Source: a virus. Taken from it: a stretch of 54,744 nt of DNA. The stretch covers positions 1 to 54,744 of IMG/VR virus record IMGVR_UViG_3300028573_000021; one strand, 5' to 3'. Made by a program: the position numbers and the translations under genes. Shown in pieces: positions 6,962 through 14,574 of this stretch (the stretch's first letter is position 1; every line of letters starts with the position of its first letter). Under the pieces are notes generated by a model. It saw only the letters and a list, made by a program, of their open reading frames with translations, did not search any database and was not told the DNA's origin.

Positions 6962-7449
6962 TTGCCGCTCTCCGCAGGTACGTCGACCGGGCCGAACAAT
7001 TGATGCACCCGCCAGCCGGGATGGCAATCGTAATGGATGCTCGCCCATATCGTCAGCGGCCCCTCGTCAAATGTCTGATCAGAAATGTCGGGCAGTGTCG
7101 CGAAATATGGACCGGTGTTTATTGGCCCAGCCGGGTATGTGACTGTGACCTCGTTACCCCTTGGGTAGGTCACCGCGATCGGCAGCACATGGCCTGCGGC
7201 AAACGCGTACCAGCCAACCCGCGAGATGGAACACGCGCGAGCTTTGTACGCGTCGATGTAGAACGATACCGACTTGCCTGCGCGATGAACGTCGTGCGCG
7301 TGCATGTTTGTCAAAACCGGGAACAATTCCGGTTCAACGCGCGGCCCAAGGCCGAAAAACAAGATGGCGATTGCCATCACGATGACAGCGTTTGTGAGAA
7401 ACGTGCCCGCCCTCCATGTGGCGTAGCAGATGGCGGCTCTAACCGTCAC
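6958..7449 (-). CDS. Membrane-anchored protein of unknown function
   Basis: About 163 aa if started at GTG 7449 (GTG 7458 is also possible; both lie at the end of the upstream gene). One membrane segment (NAVIVMAIAILFFGLG) near the N-terminus is followed by a soluble domain of about 120 residues with HVLPIAVTYPRGNEVTVTYP. The topology suggests a periplasmic C-terminal domain. It could be a spanin-like or signal-anchor lysis accessory, but no motif decides this. Confidence 0.55.
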   Translation of the reverse strand: MTVRAAICYATWRAGTFLTNAVIVMAIAILFFGLGPRVEPELFPVLTNMHAHDVHRAGKSVSFYIDAYKARACSISRVGWYAFAAGHVLPIAVTYPRGNEVTVTYPAGPINTGPYFATLPDISDQTFDEGPLTIWASIHYDCHPGWRVHQLFGPVDVPAESGK

Positions 7450-7768
7450 GGTTTCCACCGCTGCCGCTGCGTTTAGTTTTCCAAAAATCGATGACAATCC
7501 CGGCGACGCCGATCCCGCCGAGGCCGATCGCAAATCCGGAGAAAGTCTTGCGGCTGATTTCATCGATCACAAATGATCCAATCAAAGCGGTAATTGCCGG
7601 TTCCGCCAGTGGCCCCAAATAAATCGCGCTAAGACCCCCGACGATAATCATTAGCCCGCCATCCTGCCAAGGCGAACGGAGAGTGATCCACCTGACAAGA
7701 CCGCCGGCCGCCCCGGCAAGCGCCACTTGCACCGTTGGCCCCGCGATGAAGTCCGAAAAAAGGCTCAT
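7439..7768 (-). CDS. Holin-like integral membrane protein
   Basis: A 109-aa protein with three hydrophobic stretches (VQVALAGAAGGLV, LMIIVGGLSAIYLGPL, FAIGLGGIGVAGIVIDFW), a short N-terminus and a basic C-terminal tail (KTKRSGSGGNRDG). Size, topology and tail fit class I holins, and it lies near the amidase. The sequence alone does not prove holin function; the gene at 7859 is another candidate. Confidence 0.6.
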   Translation of the reverse strand: MSLFSDFIAGPTVQVALAGAAGGLVRWITLRSPWQDGGLMIIVGGLSAIYLGPLAEPAITALIGSFVIDEISRKTFSGFAIGLGGIGVAGIVIDFWKTKRSGSGGNRDG

Positions 7769-7858
7769 TTTTCACCGCGAGGCCCCTGCTACAAATGAGG
7801 AAGCCTATCATTTACGACACTGCAACTGCCACAACCGTCATACGATACCACTGGTTTA

Positions 7859-8164
7859 CTACGGGTTGTTCTGCGTCGGGATGGTCTGCGGATTCATGAT
7901 CCCGACTTGGTTTTGCGCGCCGGCAGAGATCGGCACAATATCGGCAGCACGCGCGACGGTCGCGGCCTTGGTGTGCGTCGCGAGCGACCATGCCCACGTT
8001 GCCAGCCCGACGATGATGCCGGCGAGGACCGTCACGGTGCTGGCGTCGAGCGTGATGCCAAGCGCGTGAGCGATTGCCGACCCCGCCGACGTGCCGGCGA
8101 GAAACATCAGAACGGTGCGGACCGTCGCGAGCAGCTGCGTCTGGTTCGGCGTTACCGTCGGCAT
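7859..8164 (-). CDS. Small membrane protein, alternative holin candidate
   Basis: A 101-aa protein beginning MPTVTPNQTQLLATVRTVLM, with two membrane helices (TVLMFLAGTSAGSAIAHALG and STVTVLAGIIVGLATWAWSL) and a polar C-terminus. Two-helix proteins of this size in lysis cassettes are often holins or antiholins. The 90 bp to the next gene hold no coding frame that I can support. Confidence 0.6.
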   Translation of the reverse strand: MPTVTPNQTQLLATVRTVLMFLAGTSAGSAIAHALGITLDASTVTVLAGIIVGLATWAWSLATHTKAATVARAADIVPISAGAQNQVGIMNPQTIPTQNNP

Positions 8165-8168
8165 GGCA

Positions 8169-8480
8169 TCACCGGACGAACTTGCCGTGGACGTGGACGC
8201 CCTGGACGGTCGCCGGCCCGACGCCCGGCCCGCGAGCCGTGGGACCGCCCGCACCGCCCTTGACGGTGACGGCAGCGCAGATGGCTTTGGCGATCTCAGT
8301 CGCGGTCGCCAGAACCGGCGAGTTGAGGTTGATGATGTCCTCAATGGTTGTCGCGGTGGGCAGAAACCCGCACGCAGCGACGACGGTTTGCTGGATGGTC
8401 GACACGCCACTGGTGGATACACACCCGGCGAGGGCTACCCCGCCGCACAGGGCGACGGCAATCAGTGTACGGCGGATCAT
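8169..8480 (-). CDS. Lipoprotein of the lysis region
   Basis: A 103-aa protein, MIRRTLIAVALCGGVALAGC: a lipoprotein signal peptide with lipobox LAGC (Cys20). The mature part is Ala/Thr/Val-rich (TTIEDIINLNSPVLATATEI). It lies among the membrane and amidase genes, so it may be an outer-membrane lysis accessory such as an o-spanin, though it lacks a proline-rich region. ATGA overlap with the gene upstream. Confidence 0.65.
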   Translation of the reverse strand: MIRRTLIAVALCGGVALAGCVSTSGVSTIQQTVVAACGFLPTATTIEDIINLNSPVLATATEIAKAICAAVTVKGGAGGPTARGPGVGPATVQGVHVHGKFVR

Positions 8481-8668
8481 TTGGCAGCTCCCTTGGTTGC
8501 GCCATCGCGCACCGCGTCGACGGCATCGACGATGGCGGCAGCGAGGTTGGTTTCTTCCTCGTCCGTCACATAGGACCGCGCCCAGAACGGGATTTTCGCG
8601 TTGACGAACGCCTTGATGGCCGCCTTGGCTGCGGCGAGTTCTGCGGAGATGGTTTTCGGATCGGTCAT
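8477..8668 (-). CDS. Small helical protein of the lysis cluster
   Basis: A 63-aa protein, MTDPKTISAELAAAKAAIKA, amphipathic and helical, without a signal or membrane segment. It is coupled to the lipoprotein by an ATGA overlap and lies 8 bp after the amidase. Function unknown. Confidence 0.6.
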   Translation of the reverse strand: MTDPKTISAELAAAKAAIKAFVNAKIPFWARSYVTDEEETNLAAAIVDAVDAVRDGATKGAAK

Positions 8669-8676
8669 GGTTACTC

Positions 8677-9399
8677 CTACGGTATGTTGAGCACTTGGCC
8701 ATGCATGATGACAAACGGCGAGCTCATCCCGTTAGCCATGGCGAGCGCCCCGTATGTCGTGCCGAATTTCAGCGCGATACGGTACAGCGTGTCGCCACGT
8801 TCGACGGTGTACGTGCCGACCGATGGCGACGGCGCCGGCCCGGAAAGCATCGTCATGTCGGCCCTGATTCGCGCCACCATCTCCGGCTTGCCGACGCCGC
8901 TGCCTGGGCAGTCGTGGTGGTCGGCGGAACAATCCCGGTGGAACACCAGATCGCGTTCCGGCGCGAGGCCGATCTTGGCCATCAGCACGGCGACCGCAAA
9001 CACGGCATTGTCGCGGACCATCGCACCGTCGCCGCTGTCAAACGGCTCCGAACCGGCCGCATAGTTGCCGATCATCTCAAGGCCGATGTGCGTGTGATTG
9101 AAGCACGTCGAGTGAATGCCCCACGCGGTCAACGGCGAAAACCCGTTGATGAACTGGCGCGAGATGAACGCGTGCGGCCCGGCGTGCCAGCCCATGCCCT
9201 CATAGTAGGCCCGCAGCCCATTAAGCCCGTTGATCCGCTGCGGATCAGTCTCCGTCCAACTGGCTATCGTCGGACGCCATGTGTTGTGGAGGCAAATGCC
9301 GAGCGGGCGTTTCGTCGCCGCCGAGAACGCATCCCACGTCAGTCCGTTGACGTGCGCCTGCCACTCGGCGCGGGTATAGGCGTGCGTGTCGATAATCAC
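8677..9399 (-). CDS. Endolysin: N-acetylmuramoyl-L-alanine amidase (Amidase_2) with C-terminal LysM
   Basis: A 240-aa protein. The amidase domain (residues about 1-175) has H38 (CLHNT), the WHAGPHAFI strand (71-79), and H154 plus C164 (FHRDCSADHHDCPG), which fit the T7-lysozyme-type zinc ligands. Residues about 195-240 form a LysM peptidoglycan-binding domain (YTVERGDTLYRIALKFGT). It removes stem peptides from glycan strands during lysis. There is no signal peptide, so release needs a holin. It is coupled by ATGA to the RlpA-like gene. Confidence 0.93.
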   Translation of the reverse strand: MIIDTHAYTRAEWQAHVNGLTWDAFSAATKRPLGICLHNTWRPTIASWTETDPQRINGLNGLRAYYEGMGWHAGPHAFISRQFINGFSPLTAWGIHSTCFNHTHIGLEMIGNYAAGSEPFDSGDGAMVRDNAVFAVAVLMAKIGLAPERDLVFHRDCSADHHDCPGSGVGKPEMVARIRADMTMLSGPAPSPSVGTYTVERGDTLYRIALKFGTTYGALAMANGMSSPFVIMHGQVLNIP

Positions 9400-9740
9400 G
9401 GCAGCACCTCAAGACTGACGCGCCCAAGGGTAAGTCCGATGCGCCGCGCCGTGCCCTGACTGAGGTCGATGATCCTGCCCCGCACGAATGGCCCCCTGTC
9501 ATTCACGACGCACACCTCAGACCGCCCGTTAGCCAGATTTACCACGCGAACGCGAGTTCCGAAAGGCAGCGTGCGATGCGCGCATGTGGACAGCGACGGG
9601 TTGAACACGGAACCGCTCGCCGTCCGATGGCCGGCAAAGCCCGGCCCGTAGTAGGACGCAAGCCCCGTCTGAGCGACGGCAGGCCCCGCGAGGCACGCCA
9701 GTATAGCCGCGACGATCAAGGAAACGTGGTTACGTTGCAC
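9396..9740 (-). CDS. Secreted RlpA-like (double-psi beta-barrel) protein
   Basis: A 114-aa protein starting at GTG 9740. It has a signal peptide (HVSLIVAAILACLAGPAVAQ), then an RlpA-type barrel with GLASYYGPGFAGHRTASG, CAHRTLPFGTRVRVVNL and NDRGPFVRGRIIDLS. The catalytic-type Asp in NDRG and the His in AHRTLP are present. The usual Glu after TASG is Ser here (TASGSVF), so activity is uncertain. RlpA enzymes cut glycan strands stripped of peptides, the product of amidases; the amidase gene is translationally coupled downstream. Confidence 0.88.
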   Translation of the reverse strand: MQRNHVSLIVAAILACLAGPAVAQTGLASYYGPGFAGHRTASGSVFNPSLSTCAHRTLPFGTRVRVVNLANGRSEVCVVNDRGPFVRGRIIDLSQGTARRIGLTLGRVSLEVLP

Positions 9741-11080
9741 TGTCCGTTTGCTCCTGCTTGGGATGATCCGCCGCCGCCCCCTGGCGCTGTCGGAAAACTG
9801 CTTCCGCCCCCTGCCCCGCCCCATAGGCTTGTTCCGGCCGAGCCGCAAGCGAAGACCGAACTCCAATAGCATCCGCCGCCGCCACCCCCGCCCCAGACTG
9901 ACGCGCCGCCGGGGCCGCCGCTTGAGCCGCCCCCGCCGCCACCCCCGCCGCCAAAGTACCCAGCCCCGCCGTTCACCCCGCCGGAATATCCGCCCGCGCC
10001 GCCGCTGATGCTTGGAGGGCCGCCGCCGCCGACTGACACCACGCTCCACGGTGCGCCGCCGTTACCGCCGAGCGTCGCTGTACCAGCCTTTCCAGGCCCG
10101 GCCTGACCGCCGCCACCGCCACCACCGAAACCGATGAACGCACCTTCGCCACCGCCACCGCCGTAAGCAGTCAGGAATGTGCCGAAACTGCTATTGCCGC
10201 CGACGCTGCCCACGTCGACGGTGCCAGCCGCGCCGCCGGCTCCAACCGTGACGGTAACAAGCGCGGGCAGAGTGCTCGTCGAAAACCATCGGTCGCTGTA
10301 GGCACCGCCGCCGCCGCCGCCCGATCCCTGGCCCGATCCTTTGCCGCCGGACACAAGCCCACCGCCACCGCCCCCTGCCCAGCACTCGGCATGAACGACG
10401 GAATTGCTCGTCACATTGGCCGGCTTGATCCATACCCCGGTCGCGGTAAACGACTGGAATATCGTCCTGTACGGCGGCCCGTTCAGTAGGTGGAAAACTT
10501 GGTTCGTGGCATCGTAAATCAGCGTCGTGACTTGGCTTGCGCTGATTTCGCCGCCGGTCAGAGACGTTGCCCCGCCGGCCACGTCCTTGAACACGTTCGC
10601 CGCCGCAAAATGCGACGTTTGCAGCGTCGTCGGACCTGTATTCGTCAGGCCGGCGACAAACGCGACCTCTTGTCCGTCCGCGCCCGTGAATTCATCGGCC
10701 GAGATGGCTTGCGCGTTGCTCGTCCCGTAGCTCGTCCCGCCCCACGACACCCCCGCGATGGCCGGGCTTGCGACGGTCTGGTCCCATACGATCGTGCCGG
10801 TGACATCCTTGAGGATTTGCCGATACGTGCCATAGCCGAAAATGATCCCGCAGCCGGCGCTATCGAGCGGCAGCGGATTGTTGTTGGCGACAAGATGATC
10901 CTTGTCCTGCCACGTCGATTTCGGCGTGACGGTTCCGGTTGCGTAGAACGTCACCGATCCATCGGCGAGCGGATATCCGGAGCCATCATAGAAGCAGTTT
11001 TTGCCGGGCGGCAGGAGTGACGCCGCGTCGGCGTGGCCGGCAAGCGCGCACAAAAGTAGGAGGGCAGCCAGCCACCTCAC
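9716..11080 (-). CDS. Glycine-rich fibre-like protein with signal peptide, copy 1
   Basis: A 454-aa protein starting at GTG 11080 (GTGA overlap). The signal peptide is VRWLAALLLLCALAGHADA. The domain that follows (DGSVTFYATGTVTPKSTWQD, then GTYRQILKDVTG) resembles fibre N-terminal domains. From about residue 220 it has WIKPANVTSNSVVHAECWAG followed by long polyglycine loops, the glycine-rich-domain type also seen in receptor-recognising adhesins. It is paralogous to the next gene upstream. A signal peptide is unusual for a tail fibre. Confidence 0.75.
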   Translation of the reverse strand: MRWLAALLLLCALAGHADAASLLPPGKNCFYDGSGYPLADGSVTFYATGTVTPKSTWQDKDHLVANNNPLPLDSAGCGIIFGYGTYRQILKDVTGTIVWDQTVASPAIAGVSWGGTSYGTSNAQAISADEFTGADGQEVAFVAGLTNTGPTTLQTSHFAAANVFKDVAGGATSLTGGEISASQVTTLIYDATNQVFHLLNGPPYRTIFQSFTATGVWIKPANVTSNSVVHAECWAGGGGGGLVSGGKGSGQGSGGGGGGAYSDRWFSTSTLPALVTVTVGAGGAAGTVDVGSVGGNSSFGTFLTAYGGGGGEGAFIGFGGGGGGGQAGPGKAGTATLGGNGGAPWSVVSVGGGGPPSISGGAGGYSGGVNGGAGYFGGGGGGGGGSSGGPGGASVWGGGGGGGCYWSSVFACGSAGTSLWGGAGGGSSFPTAPGGGGGSSQAGANGQCNVTTFP

Positions 11081-12465
11081 GGGAACACCGTCGCCTGGCA
11101 CTGGCCCGCGCCACCGGCTGCGTTGCGACCGCCGCCGCCACCAGGCTGCGAGCCGGCCGATCCACTGGCACCACCGGCCCCACCCCAGACACTGGTGCCA
11201 AGCCCACCGCCGCCGCTTGCTCCGGCCGCCGCGCCGCCGCCGCCACCCCATGTGGAGCCGCCGCCACTACCGCCTGCCGACGCGCCGCCGCTAGAGCCGC
11301 CACCACCGCCGCCGCCGCCAAAGTACCCAGCCCCGCCGGTTGCTCCAGTCGCCGCACCCGTTCCGCCGCCACCGCCAGACGGACTGGACGTTCCGGCCGC
11401 TACCAGCCAAGGTCCGCCACCCACGCCGCCCGCTGCCGCCGCACTTGCAGTTCCAGCCGCGCTTTCGCCGCCGCCACCACCGCCGCCCCATGCGGCTCCG
11501 TTACCGCCACCGCCACCGCCGTATGCGGTCAACCACGATCCAAACGTGGCATTGCTGCCTGTAGTGTTGATCGCACCACCGGCCGGAATGGTTACAGTCT
11601 CCGTCGACCCCATTGACGACGCGGCCAGCCAGCGATCGGAATAACCGCCACCACCGCCGCCGCCGCCCGTTGCACTTGCGCTGCCGCCGCCGCCCGCACC
11701 CCAGCACTCTAAATGTACACGCGAGTTCGACGTGGTGCCGCTCGGCTTCGTCCACGTCCCCGATGTGGTGAACGACTGGAAATTCGTCGTCGCCCCGGAC
11801 GCGCTGAGCGGGTTGACGATGTGGAAATGCCCGTCCGATGACGAGTAGACCATCTCCACGACATTGCTGGCGATGATCTCGCTGCCGGTCAGCGCCACCG
11901 GTCCCGACGTGGTGTCCTTGACTACTGTCGTCGCGGCGACGTTGGTTGTCGTGACCGTGGTTGCGCCGGAGTTTGTGTACCCAGCCACGAACGCGACCAC
12001 CTGACCGTCGATCGCCTGAAATTCCGACGCGGTAACGACCTGAGCGTTTGCCGAACCTGTGCTCGTGCCGCCCCACGACACGCCCGCGATCGACGGGCTC
12101 GAAACCACCTGATCCCAGATCAGATTGCCGAGGCTGTCCTTGACCTGCTCGCGGTAGCTGCCTGATCCGTAGATGACCGCGCAACCGGTCGTGCTGCTCA
12201 ACACCACAGGATTGGTGTTCGCCGTCGTCTGGTTGCTGTCCTGCCACGTCGTCTTTGGCGTCGTCGTGCTGACGATCGAAAACGTGACCGTGCCGGATTT
12301 CAGGCTCGCGCCGTTGGCGTCAAAAAAGCAGTTCTGTCCTGGCGGCAGCAAGCTCGCCGCCTCGGCCGTGGAAACCGTGAGCGCAACGATTGCCATCGCG
12401 ACCGATATGAGCCACGCTAGGGCGATGCTGCGGTTCATCATCTTCGGCCTGTTTTGTCTCGTCAT
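11077..12465 (-). CDS. Glycine-rich fibre-like protein with signal peptide, copy 2
   Basis: A 462-aa protein if begun at 12465, where AAGGGG lies about 5 bp upstream. ATG at 12540 gives an ATGA overlap and 25 more residues. A signal peptide (RSIALAWLISVAMAIVALTVSTAEA) is followed by ASLLPPGQNCFFDANG, the same junction as in the downstream paralogue (ASLLPPGKNCFYDGSG). The middle and the polyglycine C-terminal domain also match. Probably a tandem duplication that then diverged. Confidence 0.75.
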   Translation of the reverse strand: MTRQNRPKMMNRSIALAWLISVAMAIVALTVSTAEAASLLPPGQNCFFDANGASLKSGTVTFSIVSTTTPKTTWQDSNQTTANTNPVVLSSTTGCAVIYGSGSYREQVKDSLGNLIWDQVVSSPSIAGVSWGGTSTGSANAQVVTASEFQAIDGQVVAFVAGYTNSGATTVTTTNVAATTVVKDTTSGPVALTGSEIIASNVVEMVYSSSDGHFHIVNPLSASGATTNFQSFTTSGTWTKPSGTTSNSRVHLECWGAGGGGSASATGGGGGGGGYSDRWLAASSMGSTETVTIPAGGAINTTGSNATFGSWLTAYGGGGGGNGAAWGGGGGGGESAAGTASAAAAGGVGGGPWLVAAGTSSPSGGGGGTGAATGATGGAGYFGGGGGGGGSSGGASAGGSGGGSTWGGGGGAAAGASGGGGLGTSVWGGAGGASGSAGSQPGGGGGRNAAGGAGQCQATVFP

Positions 12466-12536
12466 GCGGCCCCTTCTCAACACGAGTTGGGATTTCGCGC
12501 TTGGCGTCGGTGTCGGCTGTTGGATCATGATCCTCG

Positions 12537-14573
12537 TCATTGATTGGCCTCGGCTCCGACAGGCATGGGCGGCGAGAGGTAATTCCGCGCCAGTGGCTGA
12601 GCCGATTGAACCAGAGCCGGCCAGCCGCCGCGAGCCGCCATTGAACCCATATTCGGCGGAGCACCGAGAACGCGGGTTACGGCGTTACCCGCACCAACTC
12701 GACCTTGGCCGAGAGCACTTCTCGCCACGCTTCTAGCGAGCCCCGGCCGCCGCAGCGTCCACCCCGCGAGACGGCCGGCAGCGCTCGGCAATGCCGCCAG
12801 CGCCGCGCCGGCAGGTCCAAGCGCGTGGAAGCCCGCACTGCCAGCCGCAGCCACCTCGGCCACGCGCCCGACACCATGCAGGATCGACCGCAAGTCTATC
12901 GCCGGCTTGCGTTCCGTCTTGAGAAACGCCGTCCCGATCTCCGCCAGTCGGCCAAGATCGCCGCCGCCGCCAGCCGCAAAATTGTTCGTGTTTTTCTCGA
13001 CGGCCCGATAGAACTCCTCGGGACTGAAATTGCCATCGTGGTGGTTTTTCAGCGCGTCCTCGACGGTGCGCATGGTCCACCACTTGCGTTTGGCATCCTG
13101 CCATTGAGCCGCTACGTCGGGCGGGGCCTGCCGCTCAAACAAACCTTCAAGCCGATCCTTCAACTCCGAAGCGTACTGCGCGACATTCGGGTCCGATGCA
13201 TTGGCGGCCTTATCGAGCCAGTTGTCGCGCTGCAGGAGGTTCTGCAGCATGTCGGGCTGGATTTCGCCCTTACCCTGCCGGAACGCGTCAATCACCTTAT
13301 CAAACAGGCCGTTGACGCGGTTCAGCGCGGGCGTGTCCATGCTGTGGTAGATCGGGTCGGACAGTTCGCCCGTTGCCCTCGCCCAATACTTCGCAAACGG
13401 CGCGTCAAATTGAAGCGGCGGCGCCTTGGACAGTGCGGCGTCAAACTGGCTGCCAATGCGCTTTTTCGCGCCGTCGATCACGTCGCTTGTGATCCTCGGC
13501 GCGTCCTCGCCCATCTGCTTGCCGATGGAATTGTACCACTGGTCCATCCGCTGAGCCTGTGCGGCGGCCGGGTTTTTGGCAAAGGGCATCGCGTGCTCGA
13601 AGCCGGCCACCGTCTTGATCAGCGGATTATTTGCGACCTGATCCGCGCCGAGATTGATGCCGAACCGGTTCATCGCATCGGACGCGAGCTGCGTCGTGTA
13701 TGGGATGACCTTGGTCTGCATTACCCGCTCAATTGCGTCACCGACGCCCGGCCCAAATCCGCCGAGGATTGATCCGATGACCGCAGCCGACTTCGGGTCT
13801 TCGCCGTTGGCAACCGCATCAAGCGCGCCAAGGCTGCCGTTGGCGAGCGCCGACACGCCCGCGCGGATCGCCATGGGAGCCTTGGCAAGCGCTCCACCGC
13901 CGAACAATTCCGGGGCCGCCACGCCAAGCGCCGCCGCCCCGCCGATGACGCCAGTGCCCGTGCCAAACGCGTGCTCGATCGGATGCTCGGCCGCCATAGC
14001 GCCCTCGGCCTGAGCCATCGCAGGCGCCTGATCGCCAAGGGCCGCATAGTCGAGCGCCTGCCGCAAATAGTGACCGGCTGGCAGTGCATCGATCACCGCT
14101 CCGACGAAATTGTTGACGTGCGCCGCCCAAGGATGCGCCGACATGGCGTAGGGAACGCCAGTCTTCGGATCGATTTCGGTCGGATCGGGCGGCGGTTCCT
14201 TGTCGACGTTTTTCAGATCGACGCCAAACTTTTTCGCAAACTCCGCCTGCAGCGCGGCTTCGTTCGGCGGCCCGGAAGGCTGAGCGGTACCCGGCGTGGC
14301 AGACTGGGTGTCATCCGATGCAGGCGGTTCGATCAGTTCGTAATTTGCACCTACGCGGCGATAGCGTAGGCCGGTCTTGGGGTCCTGGTAAATATCGGAC
14401 GGCACACCCGGAACCGCAGATGGAATGGCGGCTTGTTCCTGTGCGATCGTCGGCTGCCCGCCCGCAGGAGCGGCTTGGACGGGCGGCGGCAAGCCCATGT
14501 CCTGCGCGTCCTTGGCGGACATCGATCCGCCAAACTTCGCCGCAAATTCCGCCGCGTAGTCTGGTTCAGCCAT
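12537..14573 (-). CDS. Large internal virion / DNA-ejection protein (gp16 position)
   Basis: A 678-aa protein. It begins MAEPDYAAEFAAKFGG, and a related AEFAAKFG-like segment recurs as AEFAKKFGV near residue 110. Long Ala/Gly-rich helical regions (VIGGAAALGVAAPELFGGGA) suggest membrane interaction, and the middle is coiled and charged. By position and composition it corresponds to P22 gp16, which is ejected with the DNA. No enzymatic motif recognised. Confidence 0.7.
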   Translation of the reverse strand: MAEPDYAAEFAAKFGGSMSAKDAQDMGLPPPVQAAPAGGQPTIAQEQAAIPSAVPGVPSDIYQDPKTGLRYRRVGANYELIEPPASDDTQSATPGTAQPSGPPNEAALQAEFAKKFGVDLKNVDKEPPPDPTEIDPKTGVPYAMSAHPWAAHVNNFVGAVIDALPAGHYLRQALDYAALGDQAPAMAQAEGAMAAEHPIEHAFGTGTGVIGGAAALGVAAPELFGGGALAKAPMAIRAGVSALANGSLGALDAVANGEDPKSAAVIGSILGGFGPGVGDAIERVMQTKVIPYTTQLASDAMNRFGINLGADQVANNPLIKTVAGFEHAMPFAKNPAAAQAQRMDQWYNSIGKQMGEDAPRITSDVIDGAKKRIGSQFDAALSKAPPLQFDAPFAKYWARATGELSDPIYHSMDTPALNRVNGLFDKVIDAFRQGKGEIQPDMLQNLLQRDNWLDKAANASDPNVAQYASELKDRLEGLFERQAPPDVAAQWQDAKRKWWTMRTVEDALKNHHDGNFSPEEFYRAVEKNTNNFAAGGGGDLGRLAEIGTAFLKTERKPAIDLRSILHGVGRVAEVAAAGSAGFHALGPAGAALAALPSAAGRLAGWTLRRPGLARSVARSALGQGRVGAGNAVTRVLGAPPNMGSMAARGGWPALVQSAQPLARNYLSPPMPVGAEANQ

Positions 14574-14574
14574 A

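Noticed and set aside
7769-7858. Possible tRNA or small gene in the gap of the lysis region
   Set aside because: No cloverleaf or TTCGA arm and no coupled frame were seen.
11123-11644. Proline-rich plus-strand frame of 173 codons
   Set aside because: It is the complement of the polyglycine codons in the fibre gene and has no independent support.
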